64,000 bases of DNA from Atherix ibis (Eukaryota > Arthropoda > Insecta > Diptera > Athericidae). Within the stretch, counting starts at the first letter, position 1, and every line of letters starts with the position of its first letter. Under the pieces are notes generated by a model. That model was not told the DNA's origin. It made no database searches and saw nothing but the letters and a program-made list of their open reading frames with translations. The DNA lies in assembly GCA_958298945.1 (NCBI GenBank), contig OY282610.1:47685667-47749666 (forward strand), read 5' to 3'. This document shows, one piece after another, positions 1 through 13,200 of the stretch. Made by a program: the position numbers and the translations under genes.

Positions 1-370
1 GTTGCCAAAATGTTTTGCACCCATTCAATTGAGATGCCCACAGCTCAAGCAATCTCACACACTTTCACGCTCCGATTATTTATCACCATATCGTGAATTT
101 TTTCATTTATTTCTGATGTATGTTAACTTCATTTTTGGCGAACCAGACGTTTTTCATCAAAAATGCTTCTACAGCCATATTTAAATTCAGCTGTCTAATA
201 TTTCATAGTCGGTAACAAAGTTGCAAGGTCCCGATAAACTTCTCTGAGTTCTGCTTTTATCACATCATTCGTTTTCTTTTTCAAGAATAAATATTCTGTC
301 ACTGCTCGATATTCGTTTTTATTCACAAAAGTTGTTCATTTTAAACGGCTGTCACTAGAAAACTAAATAA
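1..370 (-). mobile_element. mariner transposase relic, N-terminal half
   Basis: Read on the minus strand, frame-shifted pieces give a mariner N-terminus: EYLFLKKKTNDVIKAELREV, EFKYGCRSIFDEKRL, then EINEKIHDMVINNRSVKVCE and VGISIEWVQNIL. The second half of this stretch matches the KIHDMV...D/NRR...EIAEAVGIS signature of the mariner paired helix-turn-helix. Stops interrupt it. It is cut by the window edge. Confidence 0.75.
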
Positions 371-698
371 TGCAGCCGCTTGAAAATTTTGCAGAATTTT
401 TTTCTAAAGCTTTAGTTTTACGAAAAATAGAAATTGTCTTAATTGTAGCGGAATTATGTCTTATAGAAGATTAGGTATTAATCATACAACCCTCGTGTCA
501 GTAAAATTTGGAATTTTGCTTTTAAATACTAATAAAATGTTTACATATTAATTTTCAAGACTTCTCTAAGGAATTTAAAAATAAATTTGGTAAATAAGTG
601 ATCAAATGAAACAATATAGTATATTATTAGTTTTTAGTCATTTAGTTCTTATGATATAGATAAATATTGATCAATTTTTATTATTTATAATATAACAG
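371..698. other. AT-rich intronic DNA
   Basis: Presumed trol intron just before the first exon in the window. I see no gene and no clear repeat beyond possible outer sequence of the mariner relic on its left. Confidence 0.6.
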
Positions 699-1248
699 CA
701 AGACTTCCAAAAGTTTCAATCACACCACCCTATGTAACAGTTAAAGAATTCGAACCAGTGTCAGTACTTTGTGATGCGGTCGGTTCAACTCCACTTGATG
801 TTAAATGGATGAAATTGAATAGTGACGGACCAATTATCAGAGAACAAGGACTCTTCTTACAATTCAGTTCTATAAGAAAGTCCGATGAAGGCACATATCT
901 TTGTAGAGCACAGAATGAACTAGGAACTGCTGAAGGTTTTGTACAAATTACAGTTCAAAGTGAGGCACGACCATCGCCTCTCTACATATTACCATCAGAA
1001 ACATATATAAACGAAGGCGAGGAAATTCAATTGAATTGTACTAACGGTCATAGTAACAATCTTGTATACACATGGACTCATGATGGCCAAGCATTAATAT
1101 CTGGTCAATATGCGATGATATATAATAACGTTTTGATAATACGTTCAGCTTCAGAACGTGACTCTGGCAGATATGAATGTAGTGCTTATGATCCTGTAAC
1201 AGGACAATATTCTCATGCTGATACCACTGTAACCGTTCACATTTATAG
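699..1248 (+). CDS. trol: trol exon: two Ig domains
   Basis: First trol exon in the window. The acceptor is TATAACAG and the donor GTAATT; it enters with two bases of a split codon and leaves in phase 2. It encodes two Ig folds: one with VLCDAVG, VKWMK and DEGTYLCRAQN, the other with IQLNCTN, YTWTHDG and DSGRYECSAYD. Each holds its intradomain Cys pair and core Trp. A GTG at 758 could look like a start, but the reading frame is open back to the acceptor and the Ig fold begins upstream (PPYVTVKEFEPV). Confidence 0.93.
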
Positions 1249-4200
1249 GTAATTTCTGATTTGATTACAATCACTCGTAAAACCAAAAAGGATTACATGA
1301 AAAAAATATGCCAATTTTTACTAGCAAAAAATAACGAAATATTAAATTTTCCCATACATTTAGCATTCAACCATCTATTATACCACTACCCCCAAGATAT
1401 ACCATCATTCAAGGAGGAGAATTAACAATATTATGTGAAGCTACTGGTTCACCAACACCTACTATCAAATGGACTAAGGTTTCTATTTCAGTTTTGATCC
1501 AATTTATTATTGTTGAAATGTCATTTTATTCAACTTATATTATACTATATTCTTATAATCTAGCAACATGAACCATTTGCCCCAAATACGGTACAAGTTG
1601 GAAATTCATTAACGATTCGAGATGCTCAACCACATAACCGCGGCACATACATTTGTTTCGCTGAAAGTCGTCCATTTAAAATTCTAGAGGCCAGTACATT
1701 TATTGATGTTGAACGTAAGTATTATAATAAACATATATAAAAAGGTTAATGAAAAATAAAAATAAACAAACATTTATATATGCATTTACCTATAAATATT
1801 CACATTTTATATTGTTTATTCATCTACAACGAAAGGCATTAATTTGTCTTCCAATGTATTCTATTTTATACCTTATTCGTTTAATTGTGAAGCCAATAGG
1901 ATAATATTCTAATTAAAATTAATTTATTATAGAAGATTATTTGTAATAAAAATGGTATAATTTTTTCAATAAGCATTTTTTTCATATGTTCTACAAATTA
2001 ATTTATAGACAAATAACAATAAATGCAATTTTTCGTTAAATTTTCAAAAAAAAATATATTGTTAAATAATGATTCTAATCAACTAAATATTTATAAAATA
2101 CGATTGTTGATATCTTAATATATAAATTTCAAATATTCTCATAGAATACAATTAAAAGAAAAATATTCTAAAAGTCTCTTGACACAGTTTTAAGACCATT
2201 TTCAAAATTCAACGATAAAATTTTGCAAACACTCTACGACTTAGCAATTAATATTTTGTTAAAAATTTCATCGAAAAACCACAATATTTGCAATTACTAT
2301 AATTGCATATAAATTTCAGTACTTTTTCCCGTTTTATCTGGAAAATACATATATGTACGTACTCACTAAGAAAACATATAAATACAAAACATTTTTGAAT
2401 AATTAGTGTAAACTTTTTATGCGCACATATGTATGAGTGCAGACTGATAAGTCAGTGATAAATAGAACAAAACATAGTTTTTTTAGATTGATACACTTTG
2501 ACCAATGATATGCCAACTTCTTTATGCCATACATGACGATTCGTCAAACTCTGCAAAAAAAGGTCTCAGTTTCGGCTATAACTTCAAAATTGAAAATTGG
2601 ACGCAAATTTCTTTTCACCAAGTGCTGCACTAATTTTTTCAATTGACGACGAATGTACAGGTGCATTGTCATAATGAAACAGAACTTTTCTCTTTGCTAA
2701 ATGCGATCGTTTAAAAAAGATATATCATGTGCATTCCAGAAGACAGTAGCCATAACCTTTCTTGCCGATAGGGTACGATTTTTGCCTTCTATGGAGCACG
2801 TTTGCTAGTATAAGTTCATTATTCTAACTGAACTTGAATTTCTAGCATGTATTGGCGAAAAAATTCTTTTTAATAGACGAAAGAATTCATTTTGAAGCTT
2901 ATAAATGTCCAAACACTCTATTGAAATTGTTACACGAACTCGTTTTTGTTACGTATTAGCAAACGCGGAACACATCTCGCCGATAGCTTTCTTATATTAA
3001 AAATTATATGTAAGATTTTGCCTACATATAATCTTGAGATGTTAACTATGTTAACACCTTCAATCAACGCTCTTATAAAACAATATCAATCACTTATTGA
3101 TGAATTGGACGTCCTGAGCGCTCGGCACCACTAGCACTCGTACGTCCACAACGGTATTCAGTACACCATTCCTGAATCATGCCATACAATAGTCAGGACT
3201 CTTCATAATACTTTTCAAGCTTAATTTCGGTCTCAGAATAATATAATAATACTTTTATAAAAAAAATAGTATTTTATTAACACAAAAAATACACTTTTCC
3301 CTATACTAATAAAAAAAACAAATTCTGTCTGCTCTTAATTGCTGGCAAACCTTAACTAATAAACAGATTAAATTTTGCTTTTAAAACTGTTAAATTCTAA
3401 AAAGTATACAGTTTATATGATATCAGCTATATTTCTTGCATTTATCATTGACTTATCAGACCGCATTCTTATATATTGTAATTATGAGCCAAAATTATAT
3501 TATATGCAAATATGTTACTTCTTGACTTGCATCACTTCGAATTACTTGTGAAATAAATATATTCACATAATACAAGAGAGAGGATTGTAACTTCTAAATT
3601 AACACCCATACAGTTTGTAAATTATTTGAATTTCTAGAAAATGTTAGTTCTAATGTACAATACTATAAATTTTTTTATCCAAATGAATATATATGTCAAA
3701 ACAAAATTAAACCATTTTTATTTGAAAGTAATTACTTAATAATTATATGTATTTGATTAGATAACATCTTATTGGCAATTTTTTTTTTCCTGTTTATTAT
3801 AAAAGGAAAATATCTTCTGTTTATGAAACCTATTGTGTTTAGTTCTTTTAATGTTTATTATAATTTTTTTCATTTTAATTAAATAACTTAGCATACATTT
3901 TGCCCAATTATCTATCCTATTATGTGTTAATAATAACTGAACCGATGTAAGATAAGGTCCATATAGGGTATTATTTATTTTTTTTAATTTTTTTTGATAA
4001 TTCGTAATATTTACGAAAAAATATTTCAAATTATATGAAATATTCAAACAAACAAAAATAGAAAGATATTCATGTCAAATTATTTTTTAAGCTAAACAAA
4101 GTATATATTGTACAATAAATTAGCTAAAAGGTAAAAATTATATTACATTTAGTATAAATTTAAATAACAGAAGAAAAAAAATCAAAACCAAAATATAAAA

Positions 4201-7200
4201 AGTATTCGTGATTTTTATTTGTTTATATAAATATATAATAAAAAATAAATAAAAAGGATACACACATGGTAAGTACTGTATTTAAGTCCTTTTCATTTGA
4301 ATGTGTCTGAACGCTTCTTTTACGATAAAGTAAATCAATAGATATACAAACGCCTACAATTTTATAAAAGCTGCACTAATATTATTGTAAAAAAAAATTT
4401 AAAAAAAAAAAACTATAAATTATATTCTTTATATTTATACATATACATATGAAAAGTTGTTCGTTCTATGGTGTGTTTTCTTTTTATAATATTATATCGT
4501 ATACTTCTTAAAGCACATTATCGAAAAATACAGTAAAAATAAATTCTATCTTAACTGAAAACTTACTGAATGCACATATCCAATATAAAAACTTGTAGTA
4601 ATATTGATCACATTTTTGATACCTTCTTTTTATCTCCCATCCATTTTTATTACAATGTTATTCAAAATTATAATGGAGAATAAAAAAAATCACACACACA
4701 CAAACACAAAACTTCCTATTTATATATTATTTTGCATTGCTTATTATTTCCAAATTTTATCGGCTTTATAAATTAATTTTTATTAACCGAAAACAAAAAC
4801 CATTTTCAATAGAAATTCTACCCAAACAGCTGAAATTTATGTATATAAGCTTTGCTTTTTATTTAATTTAGAAATTTTTTTATTAAAATTGGATTAGAAA
4901 AAAATTACAATTTAAAAAAAAAAAAAAAAAAAGAACGAGATATAATTGATAGTAAAAAGGAAATTCTATAAAATATCAATAGCAATTACCTAACGTTTAT
5001 AGATCAAATGCAGAGTAAAGCTTTCTTTCATTCTAAAGTTGAAATTTCACTATTTAATTTAATAGGCATTCAGAAATATGGTTATTATATTTGTCCAGAT
5101 ACTTTTTTCAACCAGTTGTCGGTATAACATCAGTAATTATGAAACAAAGCTATAACTCCATAAAATTCTGTCGCCGTTATAACATAGTGTATCTTCAGAG
5201 TCAAAATCCAATTCTCTGTAGCCAGATTCCCATGAACTTATCCTTATCAGATATGGTATTTTTGAATCTGCTTCTAAGCGATCCTTCGGCAAGGAAAACT
5301 ATCCTTCATCATCAAAAAAAAATTCTTTTAGTAAAATGGTTGGAAATACAGTCAAATTTTTATATTACAACGGAAATACAGTTAGAAATTGTTATTTAAC
5401 GTGACCTGGTTGTCCAAACCTCAAGACCACGAGTAGCCTACGACTATAGGAATTGAGATACGCTCAATCAACGCACCACCATTACTGGCAGTTAGCAGTT
5501 AGTAGTCAGTTACAAGCCGACCACTCCACCTGCTGGTGGCGAGGACTATCTAAACCTCTACTGTCATTAGCAGTGACAGTGCCCGAGATAATTGCAAGAT
5601 GGAATTTGCCAGTTACCTTCCACCTGCGGTCCGGAGACCATACCCGCGATATGGGCATAACCACAGCCACCACGTTGCTGCTAAATGGCGCCTCACCTCA
5701 TTTGGGCACAGTGTATTCCACTGTGGGGCCCCCGATTCCCGTGGTACCAATTTTTGTTTTAAGAGTACTTTGGGTTGTACTCCGCTCATTGAGCTTCGGT
5801 CACGAATCTTGTAAATTCCTAGGCACCACTAGGCCAGCTCAGGTACGCGGGTTCGCCAAGACCCGAAGGTACAACCGGAATCGATCTTGGTCTTTCACCC
5901 GGTTGTAGCCACCCTGCGTGTCATTCACGCACCATTCTCATTCTTCTCTCAAACAGTGTCACGGCAAATCTATTCAGGCATTCGTACTTCTCTTTCACAC
6001 TCAAAACACCACTCACATCCACACCCTCCTCATTCACGACGATTCCACATGCACCTAAGACACGCAAATCCCCATACATGCCACACTCAATGAGAAGGTG
6101 CTTGGCACTCTCTTCCGCCGCTCCACAAGGGCATCTAGCCTCCGTAGCCAGCCCACGCCGGTACAGGAACCCATTCATACTGCGTGTCCCGTGAGCAAAT
6201 ACCCAAGGGACAGACCAAACTGAAATCCATATGCAGATGCAAAGCACACATTCGGAATGAACATGTGCGTCCATCTGCCATTCACAATCTCATCCCATCG
6301 TTGCTGCCATATCTCATACATTTTGTTCAGGACCAGTATACGCTGTTGGCGCGGACTAAGATCCTGAACCTCATCATTCCTAACCGAACAACCGGTAAGC
6401 GGGATGCCCCGCCATCGACGGTAGTGGATACTTCTACGCAGCACCTCCAGGTCCCATGGAATTTCTCCCATGAAAACCTGCATCGCCTCAGTCGAAACGG
6501 TTCTACACACATTCAAGCACGCATACAGAGTCATACGCTGCACTGAATTTATGGCCACCCTCGCATACTGGTGGCGCATAGTATCAGACCACACACACGG
6601 AACAAATACACTCTTATACAGGACTTTCACCGCTCTAGATCGAAGTCCCCATTCTTTGCGAAGTACTCGCACCAGCATGCCAACCAAACCAGCCACGCGC
6701 CCCCTCAGATATTGCAAGTGAGGCCGAAAGTTCAGCCTCTCTCCAACCTTTAATCCAAGGTACTTCACTTCCCGCGCGTATAGGACCCCGCCAAAAATCC
6801 CTTCAGGAGCATACATCCTGTTTTCCTTTCGGAAACCTTCACACCCATTCTGTTCCCCCTTTCAGTCACCGTCTGCATATAGCGGCTTCCCGCCACCTCC
6901 ACTGCAGACTTACTCCCCCCCCCCTCAATCAAGACTATAAGATCGTCCGCATATGCGACCACAACACAACCGGCCTCCTCTAACTGCACCAGGAGACCAT
7001 TCATCATCATATTCCAGATGGCAGGGCCGGCCACAGATCCCTGTGGACAGCCACGCACCATCTGGCGAACAATCCTCCCATTGTTCCCACACACTACTGC
7101 ATACCTTTCATGGAAGTAACTCCGCCATAGCGAAGCCTCTTCACATGAAACCTCCTCCAGTCGCTCAAAGATGCGATTCCATCGTAGGCAGTTGAACGCA

Positions 7201-10200
7201 CTTTTGAAGTCAACAAACACACCACATACGTATTTACTCACACTTTCATCCACATACTGCCTTACACGCATCCAGGCGTCCTCAGTCGATTAACCTTTCG
7301 TAAATCCATACTGAGAGCCGGACACATTGAAGTCTGCCAACTTCACATTCAACCGGTGTACCATCATTCGCTCGAGGACCTTGCCGAATATTGGTAGTAA
7401 GCAAATCGGCCTATAATACAGTGAAATCGAAAAAAAAAATAATTCAATTATGATAAAAGTAACTTTAACCTATTTTGAGAATTAAAAATTATTCAAATGT
7501 GGTCTTGCTATCCAATATGAAAATAAAATATATGCGTTGGTATATTTTCATGAGAAGGAAGAAGGCGTATTTTATTTCTCCAGTATGAATTTGCAATTTT
7601 CCAATTTAAAAAGATTAAAAGATTTTCTTCCAAACTTTGTCTACTTTCATAAAATGTATAAACATTAAATTCTTACAAATACAAATTTAATTTTTAAATA
7701 TTTTATTAATTTGCGGATTTTTTGTGTCGATTTTATCTACGAGTAAACATATAGTTTTGATTGACATTGTAATATTACCAATCTTCCATCACTTACCAAA
7801 CACTCCCAAATCACATCAAAAAATTAATAATTTTCATAGTTTTTACAATCGAGTTTAATTTTCTATTTGATTAAATTCTTTTGTTTTTGTTATTTTACAA
7901 TAGTTGTTTTTTAATTATTGCAGTTTAAAATTATTATAAATATTTTATTTTATTTTTTACTTATATCTAAAATCAAAATAATATTCATAGTCATAAAATT
8001 GTTATAAGTATTTTAAAAATACTGACTTGGTTTCGCAAAAATACAACTAAAAATATACAATAATCGTATATAAATTATATTCGAATAAACAAATAAATAA
8101 ATATAAAATATTATTAAAAATAAGCATATAAAATAAATAAATAGCCAATATAATATTGAATTGAAAATGATTTGCCATGTTTTGAATTTTACAAGCATAC
8201 AAATATGGAGTTGGTAAATCAGTGATAGCTGACAACTTCATGATATTCTTTTGTTCATCAAATTGTTTGATTGCAGCACAAGAACGTCCATTATTGGAAA
8301 TATATCCACGTGAACCGCAAACAGTTCATGCTGGTGAAGAAGCTGTCCTTAGCTGCCATTATATAGCCGGTATACCAGCACCGACAGTCAATTGGGAACG
8401 TCGAGACCACAAACCAATCTCAACAAATATTCGCATTGAATATGCTGGAACAATTGTGTAAGTTATAAAAATTGATTAAGTTTTGTAAAATATTATAATT
8501 ACTGGATAAATGAAAAATTAAAAGAAAAATTAATTTGCAAGAATTTGTTTTTATTTTTGAATATTTTGCAGATTTAATAATATCACATTAGAAGATGCTG
8601 GGGAATATATTTGCCGTGCCGAAAATATAGTTGGTTCTGCAACTGGAACCGCTGTCCTTATTGTACATGAAGTGCCAAAAGTAAGAATTTATCCAGAAAC
8701 GGAAGATTCCAGATTGAAAGTGACAGAAGGCGATGAGCTTAGACTTGAATGCTATGGAACAGGATACCCACTACCGCAAGTATCCTGGAATGAAACCATT
8801 TATCAAGACACACCTTCTAGTATTCATCGAGGAATAAGTAGTTCTGAAGCAATCATTGCAATTGACAGAGTTCAACTTAGTGATGCAAAAACGTATACTT
8901 GTACTGCCTCCAATGATGCTGGTGATGATAGAAGACATATCGAAGTGAATGTTGAACGTCGACGAGGTGATATCGGTAAAAATAATAATTTTCGTATATA
9001 TTGTAGATGACATCTGTCGAACACGGTTATAAGACTTTTGAAAAATGCCGCGTTATTTGAATCCGTCTTATACAAAATTAAGAACTTATATTCACAAAGC
9101 CTGCCTAACTTTAATCTACAAAAACCTATGCCTTCCAAATTATCCACTCCACACTTTAATAAAAAACATTATCATCTCCCCCAGTTAAAAAAGGAATGCA
9201 TCATCGCTATCCTTATTAATATCCCACCTTAAAACCAATTCATCCATCCTCCCCCTCGTTTTCCAAACTTCTCTTCCACATCCAAATTGGAAACCGTGGT
9301 TGGGAGCAAAGTTGAAAGTGACTGCTTCTCTTGAAAGGTTTAAGAAGGCTAGAACTGATCCGTCCACATATAGGAAATTGTTCCTTGAACAGTTGGACGG
9401 ATTAAAAGATCATCGACTGTTGTTCACTGATGCCGCCACTGACACCGATACTACATCTTTTTCGGTCGTCGAACTTTTTGGCTGCAGCACCCGCGTAGTA
9501 TGTTGTGGTTTCTTCCCTTATAGGGCAGCTCCATATTATGGTGAACTGTGGGCCATCAAAACGGCAATTGAAATTGCGACCAATATTCCCAGCCAACAAA
9601 GCGTTATTATTTTTAGCGACAGCCTTGCCGCCCTTAAAGCCATTTGTGGCCCATCGAGTGACCCGGTACTTAGCGCAATTCGTCATAGCCTACTTAGAAA
9701 TAGGAGTGTCGAGTTGCAATGGGTGCCAGGGCATGTGGGAATTGTGGGTAATGAAAGTGCTGACAAGTTGGCTGGAGAAACACTCCGTCGGCCGGTGATC
9801 ACAGTCATTCCTAATCTGCCTCGCCTACTAAGAGAATGGCAACTAACACCTTTAGGTATCCGGAGACACGATGACTGGGCTAATAGCGACACATATTTGT
9901 CGACTCATTGGAGAACCACTAACAAACCAGTGTATTCAACATCCATACCGAAATTCTGGCCGCGAAAGCTCCTCAGAATCCGGATTGGACATATTGCTCT
10001 TACCCATAACTTCCTTTTTGGCAACACTAATCGTCCCGTCTGCCAATCATGTGGCACCCAGTTCACTATCACCCATATTCTACAGGAATGCCACATAACC
10101 AAGAACTACTTTGCGAGCAGGATTCCTCCCATTATCGAGCTCCTCGCTCCAACAACTCCATTCCCTAGTCCCCTATTTAAACTTCTACAACACACTAATC

Positions 10201-13200
10201 TGCTCCACAAAATATAACAAAATTCTTAATATTCCATACCACTATCCGCAGACCAGTCTCTCTCAGATGATTTCCCACACGTACTATGAGTCGCCAAATG
10301 ACCTCACGGTCGTGGCGCTATGAAGTGGCCTCTGGCACATGTCTAAGGGTCCTTACAAACAAACAAACAAACAAAATTAAGAACTATGTATAGTTGTAGT
10401 GCCATTCCCTCTAACGCCATAGATTCCCTGAAGGTCATCAGGATTTTCATTATCATGGAGGAAGATAGAATTATAATAACTAATGCCCTCTTGGGTACAA
10501 CGTTACCTCACTTTGTGTCAGAATGCCAATAGCAGAGTTAGGGCGTATTGAGCTAGCTGTTAACAGAAGGGAAGACCCACCAATCTGAACCTTCACAAAG
10601 CCCCAATCAGAATTATTTGTAATCACCTTTCTTTTTCGGAATATTCCCTCCATAAATAAGCTAAAACTAAAGGGGGTATCCCAAACTACACGCCAAAAGT
10701 AATTTTGTTAAAAAACATAGGTTTATAATTAAAAATTGTAATTTTTTTATTAATTCGTAAAGTATACAATATACGATTATGTATGGAATAGAATATCGAG
10801 TAAATAGCCTCCACGGCTTAGTTGGTATTTTTTTTTCGCCGACAATAGTTCACCGTCCAAATGGCGTAAAATTCTAATCTTCCTGAATTTTGGTACATTC
10901 TATAGTATATTATAACTGCCGCCAATTTGAAAAAAATGTCAACATTAGAGAGAGATCCTTTTACTTTTTGTCTCCTTCTTCGAAACTCTCTTCCACATCC
11001 AGATTGAAAGCAGTGGATGGGAGTGATTTTGATGCTTCTAGATTGGTTTAAGAAAGATTTTACCGACCTGTCTATCTACAGGCAACTTTTTTTCGATCAG
11101 TTAGATGGGCTCGAAAAATGTTCATTTCTATTCACGGACATAATGGCCAACCTTAATATAACTTCTTTTGCAGTTATCGAGGTCAATCGTACCCAATCGG
11201 CGTAATATCATCATTTTTACTGATCATGTACTCAACGAGATTCGAGTGGCGTTGGGTATCGGAGTATGTGTGAATCACGGAACACAAACGTGATTAGCTG
11301 TCTCTAATATCCTCACCTATTAGCGGAATGGTAAACAACATCCTCAGTCATATGTAGAAATACAGACTGGACTAACAATGAGACCTTTTTAGTATCTCAT
11401 TGGCCAACTACCAGTAAATTTTATCTACACAATATCCTTAACAAAAGTAGGGTATACGAATATTAACAAACCGGAAATTTCTGTGCGAGTAGGGATCTCT
11501 TAGTTACTGATCTAAATTAAGGAGATTCCAGTTAGTACGAGGGTCGTTCAATTAGTCCTTAGAAAAAAATGGAAAAAAACTGTTTTTTAAAAAAAAAAAA
11601 ATTTATTTTTCAACATAATCTCCTTTTAGCTCTATACACTTTTCCAACCGTTTTTCCAAAAATTTTATCCCGTCCAAAAAATAGGATTTCGGAAGTTCTG
11701 CAAAATACTCATCCGTTTGAGCAATGACGTCCTCGTTGGAAGTGAACCGTCGTCCGCCAAGCCATTTCTTTAGATTGGTGAAAAGAAAATAGTCACTCGG
11801 CGCCAAATCTGGTGAATTAGCGGGATGCTGCAACAATTCCATTCTCAATTCCACAATTTTGGCCATGGAAACAGCGCAGGTGTGCACACGCGCATTGTCC
11901 TGATGCAAGAGGATTTTTTTTTCTTCAGATGGGGGCGTTTCTCTTTGATTTCCTCGCTCAACCGTTGCAATAACGACGCGTAATACGCTCCTGTTATTGT
12001 TTTTCCTTTTTTATTCTCCTCTGAGAGCAAACGCGGCACCCATCTTGCCGAAATTTTTTTCACAGACAATTTTTCATGCAAAATTGAAGCGACTGTACCT
12101 TGTGATATGCCCGTGGCCTCAACTAATTCGCGCACTTTAATTCGCCGATCGTTCAAAATCAGATCGTGGATTTTGCCGATGATTTCATAAGTAGACATCT
12201 CAACTGGGCGTCCTGAACGATGTTCATCTTTTGTGGATGAACGGCCACGTTTAAATACATTCACCCAATTGTAAACCGTCGCAAACACAGGTGCAGATGT
12301 GCCATGAACTGCATCCAACTCGGCTTTGATTTCTTTCGGGCTTAAGCCTTTCAAATGGAGATGTTTGATGACAGCCCTAAACTCGCTTTTTTCCATTGTT
12401 ATGCACAAATAAATATCGTTAACTTTAATCGACGATAGAAATTGACCTACGCTATGGATCGAGCTGAAATTTTGACAGCTTTCCTGTCGATAATGCCACT
12501 TACAAAAAATCTTTACCGACATTACAAGCGCAATTTCTCCGATTTTCTAAGGACTTATTGAACGACCCTCGTAATATAGCCTTAAGGAGATTCCAGTTAG
12601 TAATAGATTCCAATTAGTAATATTAGAAAACAGTTAACGCTCACCCGTACAAAACTTAAAGACACCAAATAGCCTCATGGCCGTGGTGATGTAAAAATGT
12701 CCCTTCGCTCATATCTTAAAGACTTTAAATACAAACAAAAAAAAATCGATAATTATTTCCTTTATTCTCGAATTTTAAAAAGTTGAATACGAATTCAGAA
12801 ATGTAATTTTACAAAAACTTAAGCAGTATTAATCGAAGGTGTTCTTTTATCCTCTAAGATTTCTTGACTGTAATTTGGTATTCTCTATGTATTGGAAGAA
12901 ATCACGCATTTAAGATTATTTGCTTTTGGCTGAGGTATCTTTATAAATTCCCTTAATACAGTCCTCACTCAGTTCTTTCTTAAAATTTGTGAAATTTTCA
13001 GTATGACTCGAATTATTCAGCTAAGTCTGGTCCCGCCATTATGTTTTTTTTTACAATTCTCTTGATATTTACGTATGTATTAGATATAGTTTTCCCCAAA
13101 ATTAGTTCTTAATCATCTATTTTCTGCTAGCTCGATTTGATATTCTCTTGTAATTGACTCCAGCTATAAATTACTCTAAGAGGCATTACACACCATCGAT

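Noticed and set aside
758..760. GTG at 758 as a translation start
   Set aside because: The frame is open to the upstream splice acceptor and the Ig domain begins before it, so this is internal to an exon.
3769..4047. 92-codon minus-strand frame in a trol intron
   Set aside because: Asn/Lys/Ile-rich translation of AT-rich DNA with no recognisable domain or gene context.
5453..5908. 151-codon plus-strand frame
   Set aside because: It is antisense to the 3' UTR of the R1-type LINE, and the second copy at 40.3-40.8 kb does not keep the frame.
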